Notes: generated by a model from the sequence alone, not told the origin. Shown: positions 22,527 to 35,133, numbered from the stretch's first letter. The stretch is DNA of 64,000 nucleotides from Terfezia claveryi (GCA_015179025.1 WHUX01000035.1:1-64000), one strand, 5' to 3'. Numbers and translations: made by a program.

Positions 22527-23048
22527 CAGGTTAATATTTTTGTAGCGTTCGTGAGATCATTGTGTCGAGATCATGTGTTTTCTGCCACCTTCTAGTCTTA
22601 ATCCGCTACTCACAAATATAGTCAGTAGTTGCTATACCTACAACACATTCTAAACATTCTACTACTGCTGGATCCAAGTTCTTTAGATACCGATAAGTCC
22701 CAACTGAAAAACGACTTATCAAGCACTTATTGGCCTTCCGTTAGTTATAGCAAAATGTACTGCTGCTCCTACAAATCAACGTACCCTGTAGAAATCGTCC
22801 GATAAGATAGTAATATTGTTTAAGACAGTAATCACGAATTGGGATGGTGGTACAATCCACCTGCAAAAGACATTGTAGGGGTACCGCCAATAATAATAAG
22901 ACAGTTAAAGGTTGCTAGTCTAGAAGGTTTGCGATTTTCCAACGAGTAAAGGTTTTGTTATGATTGTATCCAACCTTATCTTCACTTATAAACAGAACAA
23001 AGTTCAGCATGCCACCAGACTACTACCAGACTACCTGGTCAAAACACT

Positions 23049-23105
23049 GTCAAGCGGCGTTTGGCGGGGGTGTTGTGCCAACCAGACTAAGACTAGTCAA
23101 GCGGC
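23049..23105. repeat. Micro-insertion with 10-bp direct repeats (copy 5)
   Basis: A 37-bp insert (23059-23095) containing ttgtgccaaccagacta is bounded by a perfect GTCAAGCGGC on both sides. It is the longest insert found. Confidence 0.78.
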
Positions 23106-23613
23106 CCCGTTCACAGTTCCCTTTAAACAGCACCAAAGCGTCTGAACCAGAACAGGCAGTAGAAGTGACTACGACTGCAGAAGCTACCAATGAACTAGCA
23201 GAAATTCCTAAACTTGCTTGCCCGCCTATTACAGGTCAGCGGAGAAAGCAGTATATACAGGAATTTGAGCTAGCAACAATACGTACTGGAGGAAATTCTC
23301 GATAGAACCTCAAGAAAAGTTGGGATTAACCTGTTTGCTAATTGGTTAAATATTTCCGAGAGGTATGCTTGGTCAATAGATCAAAAATGAAGCGCAATGA
23401 GAGGCAAACAAAGGAAAGCGACCACAGCTCGAATGGCACAGTTCTCAGAAATGGAAAAGCCCGGTTTGAAGCTTCATACCCAGAGCGTATTCAATTAGAT
23501 GCTTTATTTCAGAAAGCGAAGATACAAGTTTTCGGATTCTGATGATGAGTCCAGTTCTGGAGAGGAAGATACAGTGGGCGAGGAAGTTCAAGCATCGGCT
23601 GAGGTGGTAGAGC

Positions 23614-23646
23614 GTTACCGGTAGTCTGGTTGGCAAGTTACCGGTA
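23614..23646. repeat. Micro-insertion with 8-10-bp direct repeats (copy 6)
   Basis: GTTACCGGTA occurs at 23614-23623 and 23637-23646 with gtctggttggcaa between. If the TA belongs to the insert, the insert is tagtctggttggcaa with GTTACCGG as the duplicated site. Confidence 0.78.
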
Positions 23647-24638
23647 CCGTAAGTCCAATATTACCTAGCTGGACCTGTTGCATAGCGCTAAGAAGCATAA
23701 GACAGTAACTGTATCTAAGAGAGTATCCGTAATCGCGGTGAGGATGCTACAGGCAAAACCAACGTACAGCTCTTACGGTCTTCTATATTCTAATTAGCTA
23801 TACAGACTCAGAATATGGATTAAATACATTGCTTACGCTATTCTTGCTTGTAGGGGGTGTGGCTTTTCTCCATTAGCTTTTCTTCAGAAACCAAAATTGT
23901 ACCTAGAAGTAGCTCCCTATGGCAATAATTGCAAAACGGGATTCAGTGGAATATAATAAGAGATGTGTAGAGTTACGTTCTAGCAGTCTAGCTTATGGGA
24001 TTGGAAAATGGGTTCCGTAAGCTGCTCGTTCGGTCGCTGGTGGATTCTGTCGCTGGGTGAGTTCGGTCGTTCGTTTGGTCGGTAAGGATGCGAGGTCTAA
24101 GAAACTCCCTACTGTTCATCTTGTTGTTCTTGCCAGCTGTTCGCGGCGTTGAATTTAGACGCAACAATGAAGACCGGTGTCTTTCTGGAATGCAGTGATC
24201 GCGGTGTTGTCAGGTGTTTCGGCAGGTCTTGGCGTCGCTGGCGGTGGTGAAGTAGAGGCGCTCTCTTGTCCTTGTTGTGGGTGAGATACCTGTTATTTGC
24301 ATTTTATTTGGTACGTTATGTTGTATATTTATTATGCTTTGTTTTGCTTCGGGATGCTTTTGGGTTGGGAACGCATGGTTTGAAGGTTTGTTCTCCTAGT
24401 AATATTCGTTGTTTTGTAGTGTTCCTAGCCTGCCTTGTATTATACTGATAACTCCAACAAACTCGTTTATTAGTGAATGCAGAGTCTGAAAATATTTTTA
24501 TCATCATACAAACCATGATTCCGCAAGTATCAAGTCCTAGTATCTAGGTATTACTACAAAAGACCAAAAAAATCAAATATACGCAATGTGCATGCACAGC
24601 ATCGGGAAGATAATATTCGAGCTCGTCCCCATCAAGTC

Positions 24639-25363
24639 CTACTTCTTCCCCTTCTTCTTCTTCCCTTTCCCTTGGCCCCCTCCAGACCCACCTGCCTGTT
24701 GCTGTTGCTGTTGCTGTTGTTTCTCGCCCCCGGGTCCAGGGGTACCTATCTGCGCGGCTGTAGGTGCAGGCGAACCTACTCTTGGGACATCTGCTCCCGC
24801 CACATGTAATACCGCTTGGTTTGGTGTTGGTGTTGGTGTTGGTGTTGGTACTGGTGCATCACTCATGGCCGTATCTAATCTCTCTACTTAGTCCATTCCC
24901 CGTTCCAATAATGTTTAATAAAATCACCCCCACCTGGTTGTGTCTTGACCCCGCCCATCCCCCTCGCGGCCCGCCCAAGCACTCCCACTAACCTCCCCAC
25001 GTCTCGGACCTCTCGAGTGACGAATTGGATGGTAGTTCCGGAAACGGGGTCGAAGGTTTTTAGCGTGAGGTGAGCGGTGTGTTGTTGTGGGGTGGTCGGG
25101 GCAGTGGTGGGAGTAGGAGGGGCGATGGTGGATTTTCCTTTCTTAGCCAGCCACAGGGCAGTTTTTTTTGCGCGGAGAGGAGGGGGAGTGGTACTGTAGG
25201 TAGTGGTTATGCGAGTCTGTGATGAGGGGTTAGTTCAATGGGAGGAAAAGTTGGGGGGTGATGGGATAAGGTAGGGGTGGTGGGAATGTACAGTTTTGGG
25301 GCGGGCTTGGATTAAGAGGAGGGATTGGTCGAGAAAGTCTTGGGGGGTAGGAGAGATGTGCAT
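24639..25363 (-). CDS. SRP21: Signal recognition particle SRP9/SRP21-type subunit
   Basis: Predicted Alu-domain protein of the SRP. Exon 1 encodes MHISPTPQDFLDQSLLLIQA and RPKT, joining (gtacat...cacag) to TRITTTYSTTP. The core ends HLTLKTFDPVSGTTIQFVTR with EVRDVGRLVGVLGRAARGMG, the SRP9 pattern of a strand followed by a helix. A last exon adds a Pro-Thr repeat from a ggtgtt hexamer run, a run of eight Gln from CAG repeats, and a lysine end KGKKKKGKK. The lysine tail is typical of fungal SRP21 and may bind RNA. The final intron starts gtgggg, a weak donor, but it is required to keep the frame. Confidence 0.8.
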
Positions 25364-25902
25364 TTTCTGGGGGGTGTTTGGGGTCGTCTGTGGTGAAGGT
25401 GGGTGCTGTGAAGTGCGCGAAAAGGTAAATGCTGCTACTTATTGATTGGCAGCTTGGCAGGAAGCTTGGGTTGTGACGAAATGACTGTTCAGGGTAACGC
25501 TGAGCTGGTGCTTGTCCGAAGTATGAGGTTAAAGGGCAGACTTCAAGTTACTTATAACCTACTGTGATAAGTACATCCGGGCATTAGTAGAAGGGATTTC
25601 TGTCAAGAGGGAGCCAAGATATATTGCTAAAATATTTGCTATCAGCCATCATCGCTGTAGCTACTGGGAGGATATATCAAGACGAGACTTTTAGTAATAT
25701 ATAAAACAGAAATTGCTCTTTGCAGAAAGTATAGCAAAAAGAAAAGTGATTAGGGTTGGTAAATCATAGCAAAAATCTATTCCACCCATATTTTACACAG
25801 GTATTAACAGAAAAAGTCACAACCAAGCATGCTCACTCACATGCGTACTACCACTCATGTGTTCACTCCCCAGTACTCACATACGTACTACCACTCATGT
25901 GT
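25364..25902. other. Intergenic between SRP21 and TFIIIC
   Basis: 539 bp that should contain the SRP21 promoter and the TFIIIC 3' UTR. The 40-bp tandem repeat at 25836-25914 overlaps its right end. No gene seen. Confidence 0.5.
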
Positions 25903-25914
25903 TCACTCCCTAGT
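25836..25914. repeat. Two-copy 40-bp tandem repeat at the TFIIIC 3' end
   Basis: Units 25836-25875 and 25876-25914 share ctcacat(g/a)cgtactaccac and the following tcatgtgttcactccc. The second unit overlaps the last four codons of the TFIIIC frame, including its stop. Confidence 0.75.
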
Positions 25915-28900
25915 CTCATCTACATCTTGCGCACTCCCATCCCACCCCGCCATCCTCCTCTCCCTATCGCCCAAGCCCCACCAAAACTCGTCTTTCACAA
26001 ACCTCGCCTTAACACCCTCAACCACCCTGTTCTCCAGCACCCCCGCCTTCTCCAACCAATCCCCCACAGTCTCCACCTCTGTCATCGTCAACCCTGGCCA
26101 CAACACCTTCACCACCTCCGCATCCCTAATCCCTGGACGGGTAACCACTGTCCCCAAGACCGCAGCACAACATTTCCTCCACATCCCATGCACCAGATTC
26201 CCCATGATATCATACCACAATCTCACTGGTTCCTCCTTCCAATTCACTGAGTTCACGGCTGGTGGCGGCGGGGGTGCCATAGGTTTACAATAGTAAAGCT
26301 CCGTAGGGGAAATCATGATGGGGAAATCAATCATAGCCTTCTCCATACTTCGCGTGCGATACCCAGGGACCAAGCCATGTACGCTACTAACATACCTCGA
26401 CTTATCCAGGGTAATCCTTCGATTCGCGACAAGATTGAGCAGCGCCATCATTGATCCATCGTTCATAAAAGGGCTTAAGGACATGGAAGGTAATTGCCCC
26501 CTTGGCGAACTAGGAGCTTGGAGTGTGCCCACTTTTACTTTTCCTTTCCCATTCCCATTGCCGCCACTAGATGAGCAGAACTCTTCTCCTATCAGCTTTT
26601 CAAACTGCGTTGCTTGCTCCCACATCCTACCCCCTACGGGAACCCGAAGTGACAAATGGAAACGCTCCGTAAATTCATAGTTGCGGCCAGGAACGAGCTT
26701 TTCTGCGTCTTTCTTGGGAGCCAAGGTCTTGTTTCCTGTCAAGAAGTAGAATGCCGTATCGACGTTCTCAACAGAATAACTACTCAACATCTCAAATGCC
26801 CTTCTTGCGTCATAAACCGAGATATCCGTCAAGATGTTTGCCTTTATCAAACTCTTAATGCATTCGATATTTGCTTCTGCGTCCTCATATGGCCTTTCGT
26901 CGGATTTCGTCGCAAACATCTGGCATTCGTAGGGGTGGCTCGACATGAAATTCGTCCTCTGCGCTCCTGTGAGGGCAGGGTTGTGGTACTCGTCTCTCCA
27001 GGATGGCTTCTCTGCGCGAAGATCATATAGAGAGTTGAATGCTTCTCGAGACTTTGTAAGGGAAGGGACGGATTTCGCATCCGGGACCGTGACGTTGTCT
27101 TTGAACCATCGACAGTGCCATGGTAAGTCAAAGTCGCCGATTTCCCCCCTGGCAATCTCTGGCATCTCCCCGCGTTCATAGGCGTCAAGATATACCTCTT
27201 CAAAGTCAATCTGGAGTTTCTTCAGGTGCGTCTTGTGTGCATCTCTCACACGAGGCCAACGAGCTTTGAGTGTAGGCAAATCATGGTCCGGGAATGCCTT
27301 TGACACAAGTGCCCAATCGATCCTCCTGTCAAAACCACCAAAAAGCGTTCGAACAATGACGATAGCAGCCAGTAGGACGTCATCCTGCTCATAGTCGAAC
27401 AGGTGCCTTTTCCTCGGGATAATTTGGGATTTTTGAGGTAGCTCCTCCAACGCAGCATCCTCCTCGTCTACCGGTTGACCATGATGTAATTCCGCCATAG
27501 CCTTCTCCCTTCTAGTCCTCTTCTGCCTCGGACCGATTAACCGTCTACGTTTGGGCTTTTGCACATTTTCAGACATATCCAATGCTTTCAACGCCTTTTT
27601 CCGTCGGCGGCCGTATTTCTTTGCAGTAAATAGATTTCCTTTACCTTTCCTGAAGTCCGGTTGGAAGATGAGATTGCTCATCGACGCTCTCTCTGGCGTA
27701 AAATCTGTCGATCCTGTGGTATCTGGCCCCCGGCAGAAATGATTGATCATATTGAAACCAAAATAGGTATGCAATTCGTCCTCAGCAAAGACCTGTTTAG
27801 TTTCCCAGGAGTACACTTTCCTGACACCATTCAAAAAGTCCTTCTCTTGTGTTGGGTCAGGAATGCCATTTGCTGGATGAATGACCACGTTCGGGCCAGG
27901 GCCAGGGGCCGGGACAAAGTTCGAAACCTGGTTCAACTCTTGTACATCAGGTCGATCAACCAAGCCTCCCCACCACTTTGATTTTGTCTGTGGCTCCACC
28001 TCCATTTGATTGTCACTAGGAGCATCCCAAGCGTCATCATCACCCTCCACATAATCAACGCGTTTTGCCAGCGCGGTAAGGGCGGCTCTTCGGCGGCGGT
28101 ACTCAAGGCGTTTCGCTGCCAGTTCTTTCTGTTCTGCAGTGAATCGTGGGAATTCGTGTTCTTTCTCAATTCGAGAAAGTCTCTTTTGACGGGCAGCTTC
28201 TGCTCTCTGTGCTTGGAGAATTTTTCGTGGTGGAACGAACATCCTTTCAAATTCTACAGATTCGATAGCTCCTGGTTGAGTAGGCAATCCCCTCACAGAG
28301 TTGGCCAATTTCTGGGCCTCCTTGGGAATTTCAGTACCCTCCGGAAACCACAAATTCCCATCTGCTGCCACAATGTTATTTTTCATCTGCAAGATCAATG
28401 GATGGTCGAGGGGCAGTTTTGAGTCTGCCAATATCCGCTTCGTCTGCCGCAGGCCTCTTGAATTGATAAAGTTGATGACGATTTGGTTTATCTTGCCATT
28501 CCGCTGCAGAGATGAGACTAAGCTGACCATCAACCTCCTATCAGGTTGACCAGCTTTTGGATTCTTCCTCTTGTACCTGCTTTCGAAAGCATGTTTTATT
28601 TCCAGTCCACCTGGGAATACCCCTCCATTCTCCTCCATCAATTCCAAGATCACTCTTTGTCTGGCAATCATCAACATGCCGCCTGCTGAACCATACGACA
28701 TCTTGGGAGTATCATCAATCTCCTCCAAAACCATAGTTGGCTCCGACCGAGGTAACCTGTATTTCGTAGCAGGTTTAGTCCTGTACATTTTACCTTTCAG
28801 CACTGGAATTGGCGTGCCCTCTGCCGTAGTGGGTATGCTTGGTGTAGGAGTGCCCTCTGGTGAGGCTGGCTCCGGGTGTGGGGACCCTATGGGAGCCGGA

Positions 28901-31900
28901 TCTGGAACCTGAACGGTAGGCGTTAGCAATATCGCTTCCTCCATGGCGTCCTCAGATGCTGTGAACCGTGTAGAACGCCGCCTCTTTGCCCGCTCAGGTG
29001 GAGCCATGGTTGACTGCGCACGCCGTGATGCTTTGCTTGTAGTATCAGGAGTTACTGATGCGGTTAGTACCGCGGGCTCCCTAGCCCCCAATGGAATTTC
29101 CTGTACAACTGGTGCCACAGCCTCGAGTGGTAATGCATCTAACATTTCGGCATTGACGGACTCAGCACCGTTGCCCACCTCCCTAGAGGCTACTGTCTCC
29201 CTGACGTGCTCCTTAACAGGTTCTTTAATAGGCTCCTTAACAGGCTCCTTTGGAGCCTGAAGGGTATTGAGAAGTTTAGCTTTCGCTGCTCGAGTCTTAG
29301 GAATAATCATAACCGTTTCCCTGGTGGCTGCATCAGAAGCTGCTGCTTTCGCGCAAGTATTTTTCGCACTTTCCACAGTATTTTTCTGCAAGAATTCCGT
29401 GATCTTCTTTGCAGTGGGTGTGTCAACCTTCCTTTTGTTGGTCTCCTTTGGTGTGTTCTTCGCCGCATATTTATTTTTAGGAGGCCTTCCTCTGCGTTTC
29501 GGTGCTGAAGTTTGGACTACAGTTGGCTCCGGGGCGGGACTCTGCGGAACTGAAGGCTGCAAAGCATCGTCGACGGTGGCTGGTGGAGAAGAATGTGAAC
29601 GCTGGGTTTCTTTCCGATGTGGTACCGTCTCATTGTCTGCTGCATCCTCCATATCAACATCTAAGCCAGTGGGCTCCTCCGCAGCGCGCGCTGCCACCTG
29701 ATGCTGGGGAACAGGCCTGTGTCTCTCGGTAACTGCGACATCTTCGCCCAACAATCCTATGACTGACAATCCTACGAATCGCTCAGATTCACTGGGCATG
29801 GGCTCCTCTGGTACAACTGGCCTAGTACTTTCTTCCGGCTCGACGCGGATCCTAGGTACATATCGTGATGGTTTTCTCGGATTCTTGAGTAAGTGATCTG
29901 GTTTCTTAGGTCGGCCTCTGGGCTTTGATGGAATAGTTGCACCATTCTCATCTGTTTTCCGTTTCTTCAGCGGTGGTGGTGGTGGCATTTCCTTTACCTC
30001 AACACTCTCTGCAGCTCGCTTCATGGTCTCTTTAAGCCAATTTGGAGGCCTTCCCCTCCGCACCGTGCCGCCTGTATTCTTTACCTCCGTGCCTGGTACC
30101 TTTGGTGCTCTATTCCACCCGGACCATCTAACAGAGGATCTGCCGCCTTCGGTAGTTTCAATCACGTATCTCCCCTTCAGAATATGGGCACTTTCAGGCG
30201 CAGCCAGCTTCTCCTGAGCTTCTTTGATTGTGCAGGAACCATCACCCTTCAATAGCCGCCTCTTGTCAACAAAAGAAAAGCCTAGATCATCAGTAGCAAC
30301 AGTTACCCTTTTAGGTGCAGCCTCTTCCTTTTCCCTTTGCTTCTCCTCTTCCTTTTTTTTACCTTTGACATGGGCTTTCTTAGGGCCACCCACAGGCTTC
30401 CCAAGGCCAGCCTTGACAAGCTTGTCATGCCATCGGTAGGAGAAATAGCGATAGTGGGTATGTCGTCCCTCAATCCCAGTTTCGCGAATAATTGCGAGAC
30501 GGAGAAGGTGCGGTGGTTGAGATTTCAGTGGATTATCACCCAAGCGTCGGAGGACTTGATCGAGGGGCCGGTAGTAGAAGCGGCCAGCTACGATTTGGTG
30601 GAGATCCTGCATACAGTAAATTCACGTTCAGCGATCGTCTTCTAGGTTCAGATACAATAGAACGCACTTACCATACTTGACACCCCATCCACCCCAGCTG
30701 CATCCACCGCATCGTAAATAATGTTTTCCAAACTCCTATCAGGTACCCATGATGGTATAATCCTTGAAGACTCTTCAACTAAGTCTCCCTCAACATTCTC
30801 CAACTTTGCAACAGCATCGTGGTCGAGTTCATCATCCTGATCATTGTCCTTCTCACCATCGTCATCACCTTCATTTCCCCCTTCTCCATTTTCGTCCTCC
30901 ACATCGTCAGCATCTCGCTTCAAGGTTACGCTTAATGTCTGCTCCCAGTCTTGTTCATTAGGTTCCCTTATTAGCTTAATACACCTCGCAAGACATTTAT
31001 CGGTAAAGCCTGTTGGTATTGTTCTGGTCTTCTTGTGACGTGTGAGCTTAAGGGGAACTCTGATCCGTTTCAAGCAACCAGTCTTCTCAACCCGGCGGAT
31101 AATTCTAGCAAATGCTCGGAAGTGAAATCTCGATTTGTCCATTCCCTATGTTTAAAATCAGTCAGAAGCTATCAATTACAGGTTAAGACGTGGAAGGCTA
31201 CCAATTTACGCTTGATATCGCTATGCATCAAGACTTGGTTCTTTGCCTGTCTTAGAACCGCAAAAATGGCCTCAACCATTTTCCGCACATCCACGGTATC
31301 TCCTGTCCATTGAGCATTGGCACTGTTCTTGTCCACCTTCGTGCCCGCCTCTTTTGCTTTCTTTTTGAGTTTGTTCTCCTTGAGATCTCGCAAGGTGGCG
31401 TAACACTGAAGGGTGAGCTTGCTGGTCCGTAATTTTGCCGCAAGCACGTTGACTTTCTCAATGTAGCCCATTTTGGCAAGAGCTGCTGTGCGGGGCCCTA
31501 CCGAACGGGCATCTTGGTTCGTCACCTTGGTGAGGGTTGGTTGGAGGATACCTTTCTCACGATGCCTGCCAATCTCGGTGAGGAGGTCAAAGAACTTTGG
31601 GGGTATCTACATCTTGGAGCTTAGCATATGTCTGAAATGTGACTTTTTATGGATTAGTTTCCTACCTTCTTGTGATCCACTCCGTGCCCAGTGAGAGATT
31701 TCCATCGTTGTTCGAGGGAAGCATATACTCTCCATTTCTTCATTTTCGTGGCTTTTGCCTCCTCGACAGCTTGGGACCCAGGTTCAATAGCTTCGGATTC
31801 GACCCCAATAGCCTGTGACGAAGGCTCTACAGCTTGTGATCCGGTTTCCACATCACCTCCTGTGACACCTTCAATTCCCTGAGCATCAACGATATTCTCT

Positions 31901-32615
31901 ATTTCTTTGCCTTTCTGGGTATCAGCCCCAATTTGCTCGTAAACCTCCTCCACTTCTTCCAACTCTAAAGTACTTCCTTCATTATTTTTCCCAACTTTGA
32001 AGTCTAGGTCGCTGACCAATCGCTTCCAGATCTCCTTGCGGAGTTCAAGGTCAAGGTCTTGGGTAGAAAAGAAATTTGAATCGTCAACTGCTTCCTCAGC
32101 CTGCGGATCGTCGTTGACCAAAACTGCGGGACCTGATTCAAAAAGATTTGCTATCCGAAACCTCCGCTGTCTGTGGTTGTGATAAAACTGGCGGACATAA
32201 TCAAACAACTTAGGTATGGATGTACCTATGCGTATTTTGGTGTCAGTATTGGACTACGAGAATTTTGAATATAAATATATGCAGGGGTTCTTTTGTTGGT
32301 AGGACATCGAATTCACGGAAGAGAAAAACCCAAACCAAGCACCGGCGGGAATCGAACTCTCTCACTAAACGCTAACAGTCTGATCTGAAAGCGGTTCTCT
32401 GCATTGAGGCTTAAAAATTGATATCAATATCTACATGGGCGGGTATCACCAAAACATGACGATTCTTTCTCGTGGAGGACACTCAAGATGCCCCGCAGGC
32501 CCTACAAATGCACAATTGACTCATTTAAAGGCAAGAAAGCAAAAAGAAGCTTACCATTGTCACCGTCAAGAGCTATCTCATCAAGGACGTACGAGGCTAG
32601 AGCCTCAATGCTCAT
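25903..32615 (-). CDS. TFC3: TFIIIC largest subunit (box B-binding)
   Basis: TFIIIC recognises the box B of tRNA genes; this is the fungal Tfc3/Sfc3 subunit. Exon 1 (32555-32615) encodes MSIEALASYVLDEIALDGDN. After a 329-bp intron it continues GTSIPKLFDYVRQFYHNHRQ. The B-block-binding region reads IPPKFFDLLTEIGRHREKGI, TLTKVTNQDARSVGPRTAAL, MGYIEKVNV and KLRTSKLTL. Winged-helix segments follow, then the main exon of about 1,560 codons. That exon has three AT-hook-like motifs (RRGRPPNW, KPRGRPKKP, KRRGRPPKN), a long disordered Pro/Thr-rich part, and a conserved C-terminal half (FDYEQDDVLLAAIVIVRTLF, RIDWALVSKAFPDHDLPTLK). The whole protein is about 2,000 residues, normal for the family. Intron 1 carries a tRNA-like box B. 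Confidence 0.92.
32320..32400 (-). other. tRNA-like box B segment inside TFIIIC intron 1
   Basis: On the minus strand, gttcgattccc (32347-32357) matches a pol III box B and is followed about 20 bp on by a T5 run (32324-32328), a pol III terminator. Just upstream is gactgttag, resembling an Asn anticodon loop. A full cloverleaf does not form: the acceptor strands do not pair and the T stem has mismatches. It is best read as a decayed tRNA or tRNA-derived SINE fragment. Confidence 0.4.
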
Positions 32616-33779
32616 GATGCCTGGAATCAGATGGCCGTAACCGTATGTATTGGTGTAGAGGGTGCGGAGATGAGGTTCCGAACTCTTCACTTTTGCGATA
32701 GGTGAAGGCAGTATGCTTGGCGCTGAATCGCTGACGCTTGCCCAAATAAATATTTTCTTTCACGTTTGTGCACTAGAAGAAAAATGTACGCAGTCCTTGG
32801 CTACCCATGACTAATAGCTGCCTAAGCGCCACATCTGGCACCTGCTGCAAGCAGATGATTTAGTCTCATGCCAAGACCCTCTGCGCTCGAGCGTGAGAGT
32901 CTTGGTTCAATCGAGTTTTTTGATTGGTTAATTTGAGTCTAAGTGCATTTACTGCAAACCTCGCGTGCCATGCGTCTATGTAGCCGACAAAACATTATTC
33001 TGTGCGTCTAAGTTGCACAAGAGGAAATCATGGCTTCGTTGCTAACATACAAAAATTGCTTAGCCGACATTTGAACCAAGACTCTCGCTACGCTCGATGT
33101 TTACCGCTGCCAATCCGTAACGTCTTGACATGCTATTCGATGCCGGGTTTCATCAACAAATCTTAGAAAGTATAGGTCAGACATCGTCAACAGCCATCCC
33201 AGATGCCGTTGATGCAGGTATTTGGTTTTTTGGGGGGCGGGAGAGGATTGGAAGTGAGTATGGCTTGTTTATACGGAGAAATATGAATATATAGTGAGCA
33301 TAGTAAACAGAGTACTACTGCAAATACTGTTGGGAAAACTGGGGATTATCTGATGGCGAAGGCAACGAAAGGGACTGGTCTGATAAAAGACATCTTTTTG
33401 GACCAGGCCGCCGCTCTTCTTCTGCTAGGCGGCGACAAATCCTAAGTGCTCAAAGCCTTTACTCCGCTCAGGACAAAAGACAAAAGCTTCCAGGTATTCT
33501 AAGGCAACGGTTTCAGAAACTTCAGGTACTCAAGACCAACTTAGGTGTAAAACTTGAGGAAGTTTATGTGAGTCTAAAGTATAATTAAGATGAATAGTGT
33601 CCGGTTTATTAGATAGTTTAAGCTAATTGAATAGGAATATTTGGATGCGAACCCATTTACCAATCCCATAACCGAGACTGCTAGAACTTAACTCTACACA
33701 TCTCTTATTAAATTCCACTGAATCCCGCGTTGCAATTATTGCATAGGGAGCTACTGCAATTACTGCTGGCTAACTGGCC
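32616..33779. other. Intergenic with an inverted-repeat element
   Basis: About 1.2 kb upstream of TFIIIC without a gene. It contains the inverted repeat listed at 32887-33097. The rest shows no clear feature. Confidence 0.45.
32887..33097. repeat. Short foldback element
   Basis: The left arm (32887-32910, tcgagcgtgagagtcttggt and on to tcaa) pairs with the right arm (33071-33097) with a 3-bp indel. About 160 bp lie between. No target duplication was found. Confidence 0.6.
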
Positions 33780-34362
33780 AAGCAGGGAATGGCGGAGCAG
33801 GTTAGGGGGGTGATTACGGAGGGCGGAGTCAGGCAAGCCTGGAATAAGAAGAGGCAGGCGAGCTGGAGAGTAGTGGGAACAGCAATGGGGAAGGATTCTA
33901 AAATGGAACAGGAAGGCTCGTTCAATTATACACAGTGCAGGACTGGAAAGGGAAAACTGCAAGTGTGGAGACATGTCCTAGATCCTCCGGTTGATCTGGA
34001 CTGTAGGTTTGGTAAGGAGGAACCTGAAATGGGGAAGCATGTGGCTCTGTCCTGTATTGCTGGGGAATGGCTCGGAAGGAGGCGGAGTTCTTGGGAGCAG
34101 GCAGATGACAGGGAGCGGTGCTGTGGGAGAGGAAGGATAGGGATAAGAAGGTCACAGTGGATGTGGTCTTCTCACTAACCTCAACCTCACTTAAGGGGAC
34201 GGGAGCTGGCGGTGGAGGTACTGGATTGGATGTGTTTATTTCGGTGTGCTTTTTCTTTTGTCTTTTCCTAGGCTCGGGATTTTGGACCCGCTTCTTGTAC
34301 CGAAGCATAGGTCGAACCTTAAGAGAAGGCTTCGAGGTCGATCACTTTTAAAAACAAGAAAG
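33780..34362 (+). mobile_element. LINE 3' relic with zinc knuckle
   Basis: The frame reads ITEGGVRQAWNKKRQ, then YTQCRTGKGKLQVWRHVLDP, CRFGKEE, GKHVALSCIAGEWLGRRRSS and WEQADD. This is the zf-RVT C-terminus of a Tad-like LINE. After stops, the 3' part ends in acttttaaaaacaag, matching the end of the longer relic at 55-56.5 kb. It is a 5'-truncated dead copy. Confidence 0.72.
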
Positions 34363-34460
34363 TACAAATCAACCTTACGAATCAACCTTCGAATCAATCT
34401 ATGAATCAACTTATTATTCAACCTACAAATCAGCCTATGGGTCAACCTTTGATTCAACGT
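34363..34460. repeat. Degenerate AATCAACC tandem repeat
   Basis: About eight imperfect copies of a 12-bp word like gaatcaacctta follow directly after the LINE relic end. Confidence 0.6.
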
Positions 34461-35093
34461 TAATTACCTCCTGCATCGACCTGTTTAACGCATACACTTG
34501 CAACCACTCTTGCTGTAAGTATTTTGAACTAAAACGTTCAAGCAAGCAATAGAGCGTGAAGATTCAATAAGATGGCATAAAGCCATGCAACGCAATGTAT
34601 TCAGCACGGCTAAGATACAGGATTTGCATAAGGAGAGAGAGTATATGACAGTGGGATTTGGGGATCCTTTATTTGGAATCCCTAGATGCCATTACCCTGA
34701 TTACATGTCTTACTTCCAACTAGCAGGCCCTATTAATAACCCTGCGACCAGACATATATTAATAACCCCGCAATCGGGCATATATTTGGTGAGCCGTGAC
34801 ACGAAATCCCCGATACCGTTACAGAAATGCAAGGGATGAGATATGTATCAATATAAGTTCAGGTCGGCACTGAGCAAAACAACCCGGTAGCTATCGGCTA
34901 TTAACGCTGATTAAGGACTGCGACCGAGGCAAGGCCATCATTGATAACATACAAGGACAACGTCGGCACCCCCACACCACAGGCATGGGGATAATTATCA
35001 GTGGTACTGATCTCAAAACCGGGCAAAAATGTATCCGAGATAAAAGGGTGGATACACATCGTCCTAGCAAACATGGTCGGCAAGCTGTCTACC

Positions 35094-35133
35094 GAGGGGC
35101 TAGTGCAAGCCAGACTACGGGTCTTTGAGGGGC
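35094..35133. repeat. Micro-insertion with 7-bp direct repeats (copy 7)
   Basis: A 26-bp insert (35101-35126) starting tagtgcaagccagacta is bounded by a perfect GAGGGGC. It lies in dead retroelement DNA. Confidence 0.7.

Larger units (their letters stand above)
22527..24638. other. Repeat-rich intergenic DNA
   Basis: About 2.1 kb without a recognisable gene. It contains two micro-insertions (listed separately) and a tandem pair of accagactac at 23014-23034. A short open frame at 22964-23305 (+) is unassigned and is itself interrupted by a micro-insertion, so it is unlikely to be a gene. A Ser/Glu-rich stretch follows in shifted frames to about 23620, which suggests a decayed coding sequence of unknown type. 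Confidence 0.45.

Noticed and set aside
32320..32400. tRNA gene on the minus strand
   Set aside because: Box B and a terminator are present, but the acceptor stem does not pair and the T stem has mismatches, so it is not a working tRNA.
34735..34795. Direct repeat of TAATAACCC-type words with ccagac inside, resembling a micro-insertion
   Set aside because: It is a simple 28-bp tandem duplication, and the core differs from the family motif.
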